NCBI RefSeq assembly: GCF_001401155.1
Contig: NZ_LJRO01000090.1
Coordinates: forward strand, 248,001 to 312,000
DNA length: 64,000 nucleotides
From: Pseudomonas tremae
GTDB taxonomy: Bacteria; Pseudomonadota; Gammaproteobacteria; Pseudomonadales; Pseudomonadaceae
Direction: 5' to 3'
Shown here: piece after piece, positions 56,333 through 64,000 of the stretch
Layout: every line of letters starts with the position of its first letter
How positions within the stretch are numbered: the first letter of the stretch is position 1
Translations under genes and position numbers: made by a program
The notes under the pieces: generated by a model
Seen by the model: only the letters and a program-made list of their open reading frames with translations
Told to the model about the DNA's origin: nothing
The model's database searches: none

Positions 56333-57831
56333 GTTCTATCCACGAACAAGCCATGAATTACGTCTACCAACAAGTACTGCAACGGCTGTTGGGGTACTTC
56401 ACGCGTGCGGAACGAACGGCACTGCAGTTATTGATTCAGCGGTTGATTGTCGCTGCAGGCGGAATCGAAAGGATTTCCGGTTTCAAGGTGCTGGTTCTTT
56501 TTGGTGGCGGCAAGGACAGTGCCTACACACTGGCTTTTTTACGCGCTGCGCAGTTGAGCATTGCTTGCCGGTCGCCAGGCACGTTCAGCCTGCGAGTTGC
56601 CAACCGGCGTCATGCGGGCATGACGCCGGCGGTCATGGACAACATCAACCGTACCTATTCCGCGCTGTTTCTGTATGACGACCCACGCGTGGAAATGCTG
56701 GTGATCGACAATCAGTACACCCAGTCGTTTGAGCCGGATCTGCCTTTTTCCAGCGCCGGTCGAGAGCAGAATCGTCTGGACATGCTGCTGGGTGGTCATC
56801 TGTCCGCAGGAGACGCCCGCACCACGTTCTGCAATTCTTGCTACCTGGGGCTGGCCGAGTTCGTGGGACGTGCGCTGAGCTGGGGGAATGGCGTCGATGC
56901 AGTGGTCAGTGGCGATTCGCGCAGGGAGCAAAAGCAGTACATCACCTGGATCATGCGCCTGGCCCAGCGCACCGGGCAATACTCCGGCAGCTGGCGCGGT
57001 CAGACCCTGACCGGCGTGCTTCAGGTGATCGACACCATCGGACAGGCCTATTATCACGAGTTATACGGGGAGGGCGATGAAGGCCCTCGAGCGGTTCGTC
57101 CCCTCGCTTATCCGGAGAAAGCCAGCGCTCCTGCGTTCATCACCATCGCCGATCTGGTCAGTTGCAAGGCAGACGAGCACTGGACCTTGCTCACCGAGTT
57201 TCTGGATTTTCGCTTCGATGACCTGTCGTTCAGCTTCAGTGAGTCCGATTGTGCCAACCCTTTGCTCATGGCGCACCTGCGGGGTCTGACCACCCAGTAC
57301 CTGCAAGGGCGCACCTATGCTGACGGCATCGCTGAATACCTGCAGTTGGCAACCTCACTGATGCGCAGAAAACAAATGCCGAAGCGGTTGGTCGATCAGG
57401 CGCTCGGCGCCTATGCCGGTAGAGCGCGCATCGAGGCGCGTCGCGAGCTGGCGTCTGGCTTCGCTCAGGACGGTTTCGGCCTGAACGAAACTCAATTGGT
57501 CTGCATGCTGTTCTCACCCTTCGTGAATCAGGGTGATGGCCTGGAGATGTTTCTGCGCCGCTGCCACCCCGGCATGCTGGTCGCGTTGCCGGATCTGCAT
57601 AAGGCGCTGTCAGGCTCGACCGCCCCGGAACAGGTGATGCAATGGCTGGTGGATATCAGCGGTTTAAGCCTAAAGTCGCTGCAAAACCTATATTGCAAGC
57701 AGCGGGTCGACTTCGCTGACGAGAACTCGATCATCGCCCGCATACGCGCTGCAGACCCCGACAAACGTCAGGTCATGACCGTTGACCCGGCTACTGGTCA
57801 GGCCATGGCAGAAATACTCTCCGGACGCTGA
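56329..57831 (+). CDS. Uncharacterised PP-loop ATP-pyrophosphatase-like protein
   Basis: 500 residues. Residues 52-75 read VLVLFGGGKDSAYTLAFLRA, a PP-loop (SGGxDS-like, here FGGGKDS at 58-64) as in N-type ATP pyrophosphatases such as QueC, TilS, and sugar amidotransferases. A Cys pair follows in FCNSCYLGL (C168, C171), near VDAVVSGDSRREQKQYITWI, where such enzymes bind substrate or metal. The C-terminal 250 residues have no feature I recognise. The usual reaction is adenylation of a carbonyl followed by attack of N or S. It is coupled to the peptide ORF upstream and 2 nt from a MocR regulator gene. The family is unknown to me; a natural-product or RNA-modification role is equally open. Confidence 0.75.
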   Translation: MSSIHEQAMNYVYQQVLQRLLGYFTRAERTALQLLIQRLIVAAGGIERISGFKVLVLFGGGKDSAYTLAFLRAAQLSIACRSPGTFSLRVANRRHAGMTPAVMDNINRTYSALFLYDDPRVEMLVIDNQYTQSFEPDLPFSSAGREQNRLDMLLGGHLSAGDARTTFCNSCYLGLAEFVGRALSWGNGVDAVVSGDSRREQKQYITWIMRLAQRTGQYSGSWRGQTLTGVLQVIDTIGQAYYHELYGEGDEGPRAVRPLAYPEKASAPAFITIADLVSCKADEHWTLLTEFLDFRFDDLSFSFSESDCANPLLMAHLRGLTTQYLQGRTYADGIAEYLQLATSLMRRKQMPKRLVDQALGAYAGRARIEARRELASGFAQDGFGLNETQLVCMLFSPFVNQGDGLEMFLRRCHPGMLVALPDLHKALSGSTAPEQVMQWLVDISGLSLKSLQNLYCKQRVDFADENSIIARIRAADPDKRQVMTVDPATGQAMAEILSGR

Positions 57832-57833
57832 TC

Positions 57834-59234
57834 ATGAAAAGCAGATCGGACTTCGCTTATCAGGCGATCTATCGCTATCTGGCGCGTCTGGCTGATGAGA
57901 AGCAAGGTGGGCTGCTGTTGAAGATGCCGTCTTTGCGTCAGCTTGCTAACCGTCTTGGTGTGTCGATATCCACGGTACAACGTGCCTATTCGCTGCTCGA
58001 GAAAGAAGGGCGGGTCTACTCGTTGGCCAAGTCTGGCTATTACTCGGCACCGCTTGGTCAGGACAGGCTCGTCGGCGCTGACTGCGAAGGTGATCTGTTA
58101 CAGGTTCTGCAGCACAACGCTCAGCGTCCGGGAATGGTCCTGCTGGGCGGCGATGACCCCACATTGCTTCATCCTCTGGAAAGTCCGTTGCTGGCGATGG
58201 AGCGTGAGTTGATTCGGCACTATCCGCGCCCCCAGGCGCCTGGTTTTCAGCCCTTCGGTGACGCGGAATTGCGCAGCGCGTTGGCGGCCTGTTACACGCT
58301 TAATGCGGAGCACTGCTGGCACGCCGACCATGTCTACATCGCACCTGATCTGTCAGGGGCGTTCAAGGCCGTGCTTGAAACCCTGGGCCTGCGTGGCGCG
58401 AAGGTCCTGGTTGAGTCGCCTTGTGCCTGGACGTTGTTGCATTTGCTGCAATCATTCGACATTCAAGTCGTCGAGCTACCGCTGGATCAGGGCGGCAATC
58501 ACGATCCAGAAGGGCTCGATGACCTCTTACAGACAAACCACATCGGTCTCGTAGTGTTGCCCTCGGGACTGAGTCCGGTGCGAGGAAGTGTGCGATTGCC
58601 AGCCAATAACCAGGCGATCGCCACGGTACTCAATCGTCACAAGGTATGGGTGCTGGAAAACGATACGCACAGCGAGTTGCAGTTTGTCCCCGATCCGTTT
58701 CGTCTACGCCACTTGATTGACCCGCAGCGGCTGGTGATCATCGGTGCATTCGACAAGCGTCTGGGGCCTGAAGCGCCCTACGGTTATTTGCTGTGCCAGA
58801 ATCTTGAAGCGCAATGGCAGCGGTACTTTCTGCTGCGGGCTTTCAAAATGCCTCCGGTTCGCCAGCGGGCCATCGCGAGGCTGTGCAGCAATGGACGACT
58901 GGACGCATACCTCAAGGTGTTGCGGGAGACGCTGATCATGCGTGCGCAGTCCATGACACAGCTATTGGATGAGCACATGGGCGGGCTGCTGCGCTATGAA
59001 GTCCCCGAGGGTGGTTGCGGAGTCTGGGTCGAGAGCGTGTCTGTCGTCGACATGCGTCAGGTGTTCGATGTGCTGTTGGCTCAGCGTATTGTCGTGACTC
59101 CGGGCGAACTGTTCAGTCTGCGAGGCGATTATGGGCAATATCTGCGCCTCAGTTTCGCCATCGACTGGAGTTGCGATCCAGTCATATGGCCAACGGCTTT
59201 GGCAGAGGCCCTGAAGGGCGCACGTCATGCATGA
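57834..59234 (+). CDS. MocR-family regulator (GntR helix-turn-helix plus aminotransferase fold)
   Basis: 466 residues. Residues 1-70 are a GntR winged helix (LKMPSLRQLANRLGVSISTV, QRAYSLLEKEGRVYSLAKSG). Residues 95-460 are a fold-type I aminotransferase domain with the PLP-lysine region IIGAFDKRLGPEAPYGYLLC and VLENDTHSEL (the Asp contacting PLP nitrogen). MocR proteins sense PLP adducts of amino compounds and control adjacent genes. Only 2 nt separate it from the PP-loop gene, so it is likely autoregulated with that operon and senses its amino-acid-like substrate or product. Confidence 0.88.
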   Translation: MKSRSDFAYQAIYRYLARLADEKQGGLLLKMPSLRQLANRLGVSISTVQRAYSLLEKEGRVYSLAKSGYYSAPLGQDRLVGADCEGDLLQVLQHNAQRPGMVLLGGDDPTLLHPLESPLLAMERELIRHYPRPQAPGFQPFGDAELRSALAACYTLNAEHCWHADHVYIAPDLSGAFKAVLETLGLRGAKVLVESPCAWTLLHLLQSFDIQVVELPLDQGGNHDPEGLDDLLQTNHIGLVVLPSGLSPVRGSVRLPANNQAIATVLNRHKVWVLENDTHSELQFVPDPFRLRHLIDPQRLVIIGAFDKRLGPEAPYGYLLCQNLEAQWQRYFLLRAFKMPPVRQRAIARLCSNGRLDAYLKVLRETLIMRAQSMTQLLDEHMGGLLRYEVPEGGCGVWVESVSVVDMRQVFDVLLAQRIVVTPGELFSLRGDYGQYLRLSFAIDWSCDPVIWPTALAEALKGARHA

Positions 59235-59295
59235 ATCCTCAGGCGGCAGGCCGTCGATCCATTTGTATTTGCCAGACGTGTTTCAAGGCTGTTAA

Positions 59296-59311
59296 CTGGA
59301 CGCCTGTCCAG
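59296..59311. promoter_or_regulatory. CTG-N10-CAG dyad, possible LexA site
   Basis: CTGGAC-GCCT-GTCCAG is a perfect 16-bp dyad with the CTG-N10-CAG spacing of LexA boxes, 28 bp before the helicase start. The fourth base is G rather than T, so the match to the usual CTGTATA arm is partial. Confidence 0.3.
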
Positions 59312-59339
59312 TATTTTCAATCAATGGCTACCCCTCGCA

Positions 59340-61667
59340 GTGACCCTTATTGCCCCTGTACATCCCGATCCTGCACCTGCCATCGATGACGATGCACCCG
59401 CGCGTTATGTGGTGGCCGTGCGCGCGTTGTGCGAGTTCACCGCCAAGGCTGGCGATCTCGACCTGCGTTTCACGCCATCGCCTACCGCGCAGGACGGGAT
59501 TGCCGGGCATCGCACGGTTGCTTCGCGTCGTGGTGCCGATTATCAGGCCGAGCTGTCGTTGGCGGGCGACTACCGGGAACTGACGGTGAGGGGCAGGGCG
59601 GACGGCTATGACGCAGGTCGCAACCAGCTTGAAGAAGTGAAGACCTATCGCGGCGAGCTGGACGCCATGCCCGCCAACCATCGTCAATTGCATTGGGCGC
59701 AGGTGAAGATTTATGGCTGGCTGCTGTGTCAGCGTCTGCAGCTCCGGGAGGTGACGCTGGCACTGGTCTACTTCAATATCGTCAGCGAACAGGAGACCCT
59801 CATTCGTGAGTCGTTCAGCGCCGCGACGCTGCAAGCGTTTTTTGAACAGCAGTGCACGGTCTTTCTGGGCTGGGCTCGGCAAGAACTGGCGCATACCCGA
59901 ACGCTTCATCAGGCGCTTGGTAGCCTGACGTTCCCCCATGCCTCGTTTCGTACCGGGCAGAGAGTGCTGGCCGAGTCGGTGTACAAGGCGGTCAGCACCG
60001 GCTGGTGCCTGATGGCTCAGGCACCGACCGGCATCGGCAAGACCATCGGCACGCTGTTCCCGCTGCTCAAGGCAGCACCGGGCCAGAAGCTCGACAAGAT
60101 TTTCTTCCTGACGGCCAAGACCCCTGGACGTCGCCTGGCGCTGGATGCACTGGGGGTCATCAAGCACAGTGCGCCCGAACTGAAATTGCGCGTGCTGGAA
60201 CTGGTGGCGCGGGACAAGGCGTGCGAACACCCCGACAAGGCCTGCAACGGGGACTCCTGCCCACTTGCCCGAGGGTTTTACGATCGTCTGCCTGCGGCGC
60301 GTGCTGCTGCGCTGGAATCGCCTTGGCTGAATCAGGCTGGGGTTCGCGACGCGGCCTTGCAGCATCAGGTGTGTCCGTACTACTTGAGTCAGGAACTGGC
60401 GCGATGGGCCGACGTGGTCATTGCCGATTACAACTATTATTTCGACCTGAGCGCAATGCTGTTCGGGTTGAGTCAGCTCAATCAGTGGCGGGTGGCGGTG
60501 CTGGTCGACGAGGCGCACAACATGGTCGAGCGCGCGCGGCAGATGTACAGCGCCAGTCTGGATCAAAGCCAGTTGAAGACGTTGATCCAGAGCGCACCCG
60601 AACCCGTGAAAAAAGCGTTGCAGCGCGTGGATCGGCAATGGAGTGCCCTGCACAAGGCCCAGCCCGGTGCCTATCAGGCTTATGCGGCTGCACCGGAAAA
60701 GTTCGTCAACAGCCTGAATCTGTGTATTTCGACCATCGGTGATCATTTCAACGAGCACCCGCAGGCGGTGGATGGCACGTTGCAGGGCTTTTATCTGGAA
60801 GCCATCGGCTTTGCGCGCATTGCCGAGCTGTTCGACGAACACTTCATTTTCGACATCGCCCGGCGCGAGGCGGGCGGCAAGCGCATCCTGTCGCGTCTGA
60901 GCCTGCGCAATGTGGTGCCGGCACGTTTCATTCGTCCGCGCCTGGGCGCTGCGCGCAGCACCGTGTTGTTCTCCGCAACGCTCAACCCGCGGCATTACTA
61001 TGCCGACCTGCTCGGGCTGCCGGACAACACGGCGTGGATCGATGTGGAGTCGCCGTTTCATCACGAGCAACTTGATGTGCGTATCGTCAGTCGTATTTCA
61101 ACGCGTTTCACTCATCGTCAGGCGTCGCTGGCGCCGATTGTGGAACTGATGGCCGAGCAGTTCGAATCCAGGCCAGGCAATTATCTGGCGTTCTTCAGCA
61201 GCTTTGATTACCTGCAACAGGTTGCAGAACTGATGGCGCATACTCATCCGCACATCACCCTCTGGCAACAGGCCCGGGGAATGGGCGAGGAGGAGCGCCA
61301 CGCGTTTCTCGAGCGTTTCACCTTGAGCAGTCAGGGGATCGGTTTTGCAGTGCTGGGCGGCGCTTTCGGCGAAGGTATCGACTTGCCGGGTGCACGCTTG
61401 ATCGGTGCCTTCATCGCTACGCTTGGGCTGCCGCAGCTCAACCCGGTGAATGAACAGTTCAAGCAGCGCATGGCCGCACTGTTCGGTGCCGGCTATGACT
61501 ACACCTATCTTTACCCCGGTGTGCAAAAGGTCGTGCAGGCAGCTGGGCGGGTGATTCGCAGCCAGAGTGATCGTGGCGTCGTGATGCTGATCGATGATCG
61601 GTTCGCCGAGCCCAAGGTGAAACAGCTGTTTCCGGCGTGGTGGCGTCCTGAAACGTCAATCGGTTAG
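59340..61667 (+). CDS. PD-(D/E)XK nuclease-like / XPD-DinG helicase fusion
   Basis: 775 residues, GTG start. Residues 20-190 resemble a Cas4/RecB-like nuclease core (GRADGYDAG near 86-94, EEVKTYRGE near 98-106, then a Q/Y-rich motif [13 protein letters not shown]). From about 200 it is a superfamily 2 Fe-S helicase: Walker [11 protein letters not shown] near residue 226, Fe-S cysteines in [20 protein letters not shown] and [13 protein letters not shown] box [14 protein letters not shown] near 390, motif [18 protein letters not shown]. Such proteins are DinG/YoaA/XPD relatives that act in DNA repair. The dyad upstream could give SOS control. No obvious ribosome binding site; translation may start at another codon nearby. 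Confidence 0.9.
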   Translation: MTLIAPVHPDPAPAIDDDAPARYVVAVRALCEFTAKAGDLDLRFTPSPTAQDGIAGHRTVASRRGADYQAELSLAGDYRELTVRGRADGYDAGRNQLEEVKTYRGELDAMPANHRQLHWAQVKIYGWLLCQRLQLREVTLALVYFNIVSEQETLIRESFSAATLQAFFEQQCTVFLGWARQELAHTRTLHQALGSLTFPHASFRTGQRVLAESVYKAVSTGWCLMAQAPTGIGKTIGTLFPLLKAAPGQKLDKIFFLTAKTPGRRLALDALGVIKHSAPELKLRVLELVARDKACEHPDKACNGDSCPLARGFYDRLPAARAAALESPWLNQAGVRDAALQHQVCPYYLSQELARWADVVIADYNYYFDLSAMLFGLSQLNQWRVAVLVDEAHNMVERARQMYSASLDQSQLKTLIQSAPEPVKKALQRVDRQWSALHKAQPGAYQAYAAAPEKFVNSLNLCISTIGDHFNEHPQAVDGTLQGFYLEAIGFARIAELFDEHFIFDIARREAGGKRILSRLSLRNVVPARFIRPRLGAARSTVLFSATLNPRHYYADLLGLPDNTAWIDVESPFHHEQLDVRIVSRISTRFTHRQASLAPIVELMAEQFESRPGNYLAFFSSFDYLQQVAELMAHTHPHITLWQQARGMGEEERHAFLERFTLSSQGIGFAVLGGAFGEGIDLPGARLIGAFIATLGLPQLNPVNEQFKQRMAALFGAGYDYTYLYPGVQKVVQAAGRVIRSQSDRGVVMLIDDRFAEPKVKQLFPAWWRPETSIG

Positions 61668-61782
61668 GGATCAATACTCAAGCGGCGCTGTCGAACTGCC
61701 AGTAAACTGCCGTAACAATTTGATTTTCATCGGCAGCAAGTCTTTCTTTTTGCTCCGAATTTCATTTCTTCGTGGAGGTTGT

Positions 61783-63429
61783 ATGAGTCTCAGTCCTTTC
61801 GCCGGCAAGCTGGCACCTGCGCAGTTACTGGTCGATATTCCGAGACTGGTCACGGCTTACTACACGGGCCAGCCCGATGCATCGGTGCCTGTTCAACGTG
61901 TTGCGTTTGGCACATCCGGGCACCGCGGCACGTCGTTTGACCTGGGCTTCAACGAGTGGCACGTACTGGCTATCAGCCAGGCAATCTGCCTGTACCGCAA
62001 GGCCAATGGCATCGACGGTCCGCTGTTTCTGGGTGCAGATACTCATGCGTTGTCCACGCCGGCCGCTGCCTCGGCGCTTGAGGTGCTGGCCGCCAACGGT
62101 GTTGTCGTAATGATTTCGCAAGACGACGAGTACACGCCGACGCCTGCCGTTTCTCACGCCATCATCTGTTACAACCGTGGCCGTACGTCCGGCCTGGCGG
62201 ACGGCATCGTGATCACGCCTTCGCACAACCCGCCGCAAAGCGGTGGCTTCAAGTACAACCCGCCCAATGGCGGTCCGGCCGACAGCGATGTCACCAAGTG
62301 GATCGAAAACAAGGCCAACGAACTGCTGGCTGCGAAATTGGCGGGCGTTTCACGTATCAGCCATGAAAAAGCACTGCGTGCCGACACCACCCATCGCCAT
62401 GACTACGTCAATACTTATGTGGCTGACCTGAAAAGCGTCATTGATCTGGACGCCATCCGCGATTCGGGTCTGCCTCTTGGCGTTGATCCACTGGGCGGTG
62501 CCGGGGTTAATTACTGGTCGGCGATTGGCGAGCATTACGGCCTGAATCTGGACGTGGTCAACAAATTTGTCGATCCTACGTTCCGCTTCATGACCGTTGA
62601 CTGGGACGGGCAGATTCGCATGGATCCGTCCTCCAGCCATGCAATGCAGAGCCTGATCGGCCTCAAGGATCGTTACCAGGTAGCGTTTGCCTGTGATCCG
62701 GATCACGACCGTCATGGCATCGTGACTCCCACTGGCGGGCTGATGACGCCTAATAGCTATCTTGCTGTGTCGATTGATTACCTGTTCCAGAACCGTCCCG
62801 AGTGGCGCGCTGACGCCGCTGTGGGCAAGACCGTGGTCAGCAGCGGCATGATTGATCGCGTGGCTGCACGTCTGGGACGTCGCCTGTATGAGGTGCCGGT
62901 GGGCTTCAAGTACTTCGCGCAGGGGCTGTTCGAAGGGTCGCTGGGCTTTGGCGGTGAAGAAAGCGCGGGTGCCTCGTTCCTGCGTCGCGACGGTACAGTG
63001 TGGACCACCGACAAGGACGGTCTGATTCCGGCGTTGCTGGCTGCAGAAATGACGGCCCGCACCGGTCGTGACCCAAGCGAGCTCTACAAGACTATGACCG
63101 ACGCGCTCGGCGAGCCGTTTTCGACCCGTGTCGATGCCAAGGCCAATCCGCAGCAGAAGGCGCTGTTGAGCAAGCTGTCGCCGGAGCAGGTCACCTCCAC
63201 CGAGCTGGCAGGCGAGTCGATTCAAAAAGTGCTCAGCAATGCGCCGGGCAACGATCAGGCATTCGGTGGCGTAAAAGTCATGACCGAAAACGGCTGGTTT
63301 GCCGCACGTCCCTCGGGCACTGAAGACATCTACAAAATCTACGCCGAAAGTTTTGTCAGCGAAGATCACCTCAAGCGCCTGGTAGCGGAAGCTCAGGTGC
63401 TGGTGGACGGTGCCATTTCGCCGAAGTGA
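61783..63429 (+). CDS. pgm: Phosphoglucomutase (alpha-D-glucose phosphate-specific)
   Basis: 548 residues, the usual length. It interconverts glucose 1-phosphate and glucose 6-phosphate for UDP-glucose, trehalose and glycogen metabolism. Catalytic Ser at about 147 in [15 protein letters not shown], metal-binding loop [10 protein letters not shown] near 305, sugar-binding [17 protein letters not shown], and phosphate-binding [20 protein letters not shown] stands 7 nt before the ATG at 61783, better than the in-frame start at 61720. Ends at a strong terminator. Confidence 0.96.
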   Translation: MSLSPFAGKLAPAQLLVDIPRLVTAYYTGQPDASVPVQRVAFGTSGHRGTSFDLGFNEWHVLAISQAICLYRKANGIDGPLFLGADTHALSTPAAASALEVLAANGVVVMISQDDEYTPTPAVSHAIICYNRGRTSGLADGIVITPSHNPPQSGGFKYNPPNGGPADSDVTKWIENKANELLAAKLAGVSRISHEKALRADTTHRHDYVNTYVADLKSVIDLDAIRDSGLPLGVDPLGGAGVNYWSAIGEHYGLNLDVVNKFVDPTFRFMTVDWDGQIRMDPSSSHAMQSLIGLKDRYQVAFACDPDHDRHGIVTPTGGLMTPNSYLAVSIDYLFQNRPEWRADAAVGKTVVSSGMIDRVAARLGRRLYEVPVGFKYFAQGLFEGSLGFGGEESAGASFLRRDGTVWTTDKDGLIPALLAAEMTARTGRDPSELYKTMTDALGEPFSTRVDAKANPQQKALLSKLSPEQVTSTELAGESIQKVLSNAPGNDQAFGGVKVMTENGWFAARPSGTEDIYKIYAESFVSEDHLKRLVAEAQVLVDGAISPK

Positions 63430-63500
63430 TTTAGCCGATAACGGCTGGCGTCATGTGCCTGCGGCTGCGCAGGCCTGAGCTGGCAGATGTATCGAGAAGC

Positions 63501-63530
63501 CTCGAATCGCCCGATTCGGGGCTTTTTTAT
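63501..63530 (+). terminator. Terminator of pgm
   Basis: CGAATCG and CGATTCG form a 7-bp stem with a CC loop, extended by outer G/C pairs, followed by six T. Confidence 0.85.
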
Positions 63531-63544
63531 TACAGCGTTGGCCG

Positions 63545-63820
63545 TCAGTCGCGATAGAAGACTTGCACAAGGTGATAACCGAACTTGCTTTTGACCGGCC
63601 CGTGCACGACGCGCAATGGCTTCTTGAAGATCACCTGATCGATAGCGCCGACCATTTGTCCAGGTCGTACCTCACCCAGATCGCCGCCACGTTTGCCTGA
63701 GGGGCAGCTAGAATGCTTCTTGGCCAAAACATCAAACGCCTCACCCTTGGCAATACGCTGTTTGAGCTGTTCGGCCTCTTCGGCGGTCTTCACCAGAATA
63801 TGGCGGGCTTGGGCTTTCAT
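63545..63820 (-). CDS. ppiC: Parvulin-type peptidyl-prolyl isomerase
   Basis: 91 residues, a single parvulin domain as in E. coli PpiC. ARHILVKTAEEAEQLKQRIA opens the domain, followed by FDVLAKKHSSCPSGKRGGDL and FGYHLVQVFYRD, carrying the two conserved His and the Cys of the active site. No signal peptide, so cytoplasmic. Convergent with pgm. Confidence 0.93.
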   Translation of the reverse strand: MKAQARHILVKTAEEAEQLKQRIAKGEAFDVLAKKHSSCPSGKRGGDLGEVRPGQMVGAIDQVIFKKPLRVVHGPVKSKFGYHLVQVFYRD

Positions 63821-63974
63821 GTCGCAATATCACCTGTTGCAAAAGGCTGCCATTATGCCTGCCATTGGTAATTGATGCCCAGACAGGCTCCCAACGCCTG
63901 CCAGGGTAGTGCTGTTGCACGCGTACCGTCGTCAAGGCGCTCCGCTTTTACTTCACTTTTGTACGGTATTGATT

Positions 63975-64000
63975 ATGGATTTCCCGGCGTTGTTGAAGAT
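63975..64000 (+). CDS. Possible start of a gene cut by the window edge
   Basis: An ATG opens a frame reading MDFPALLK to the end of the window. Too short to identify; no strong ribosome binding site is seen upstream. Confidence 0.3.

Noticed and set aside
59328..61070. A 580-codon minus-strand frame opposite the helicase
   Set aside because: Shadow frame; the plus-strand helicase has complete Walker, DEAH and Fe-S motifs.

Overview
The window reads as chromosomal DNA of a fluorescent pseudomonad, most likely of the Pseudomonas syringae group. The basis is gene content I recognise (MvaT-type silencer, MexEF-OprN pump with a MexT-like box, AhpC/AhpF behind an OxyR-type site, NCS1/ADP-ribosylglycohydrolase/PfkB cluster, phosphoglucomutase) and the GC-rich codon use. 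No rRNA, tRNA, CRISPR array or intact insertion sequence was seen. Species assignment is inference; no search could be run.

Layout. 1-2.2 kb: a KfrA-like DNA-binding coiled-coil protein divergent from a tyrosine recombinase. 2.2-8.4 kb: peroxide defence (ahpC, ahpF), glyoxalase I, a small exported protein, an MvaT-family silencer with a TTG start, and a membrane-anchored HEAT/TPR protein. 8.4-16.6 kb: mexE-mexF-oprN and a chemoreceptor. 16.6-19.7 kb: an ectoine-type (Ehu) amino-acid/compatible-solute ABC importer whose first permease gene carries an in-frame TAA. 20.2-25.3 kb: a large hybrid histidine kinase coupled to a REC-GGDEF diguanylate cyclase. 25.3-29.4 kb: a LysR/old-yellow-enzyme pair and an ABC exporter. 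29.7-34.0 kb: a four-gene operon (GntR regulator, ADP-ribosylglycohydrolase, NCS1 permease, PfkB kinase) that mirrors E. coli yegTUVW with a different transporter.

34.0-53.5 kb is an accessory region. It holds two diverged versions of the same module (FAD oxidoreductase, two-domain GNAT, second FAD oxidoreductase, family 5 binding protein), each eroded in a complementary way. Copy 1 (35.0-40.0 kb) begins with a phosphotransferase fragment fused out of frame to the last half of the first oxidoreductase and has no membrane transporter genes. Copy 2 (45.0-53.0 kb) has the intact first oxidoreductase and the full ABC transporter, but only about 23 codons of the second oxidoreductase remain. Copy 2 sits at the end of an operon that starts with a DUF1537 four-carbon acid kinase, PdxA2, a TIM-barrel/cupin fusion and a bicupin, under a divergent LysR gene with a perfect dyad over its start codon. 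This looks like an uptake and degradation pathway feeding a C4 hydroxy acid into triose phosphate. Remnants of a threonine-synthase-like gene lie just after it.

53.5-64 kb: a LysR/MDR oxidoreductase pair; then an unrecognised three-gene unit, in which a 30-residue Cys-containing peptide ORF overlaps the start of a 500-residue PP-loop ATP-pyrophosphatase-like protein, followed after 2 nt by a MocR regulator, behind a leader hairpin that covers the ribosome binding site. This is my best candidate for an undescribed system. A nuclease/XPD-like helicase, phosphoglucomutase and a parvulin close the window.
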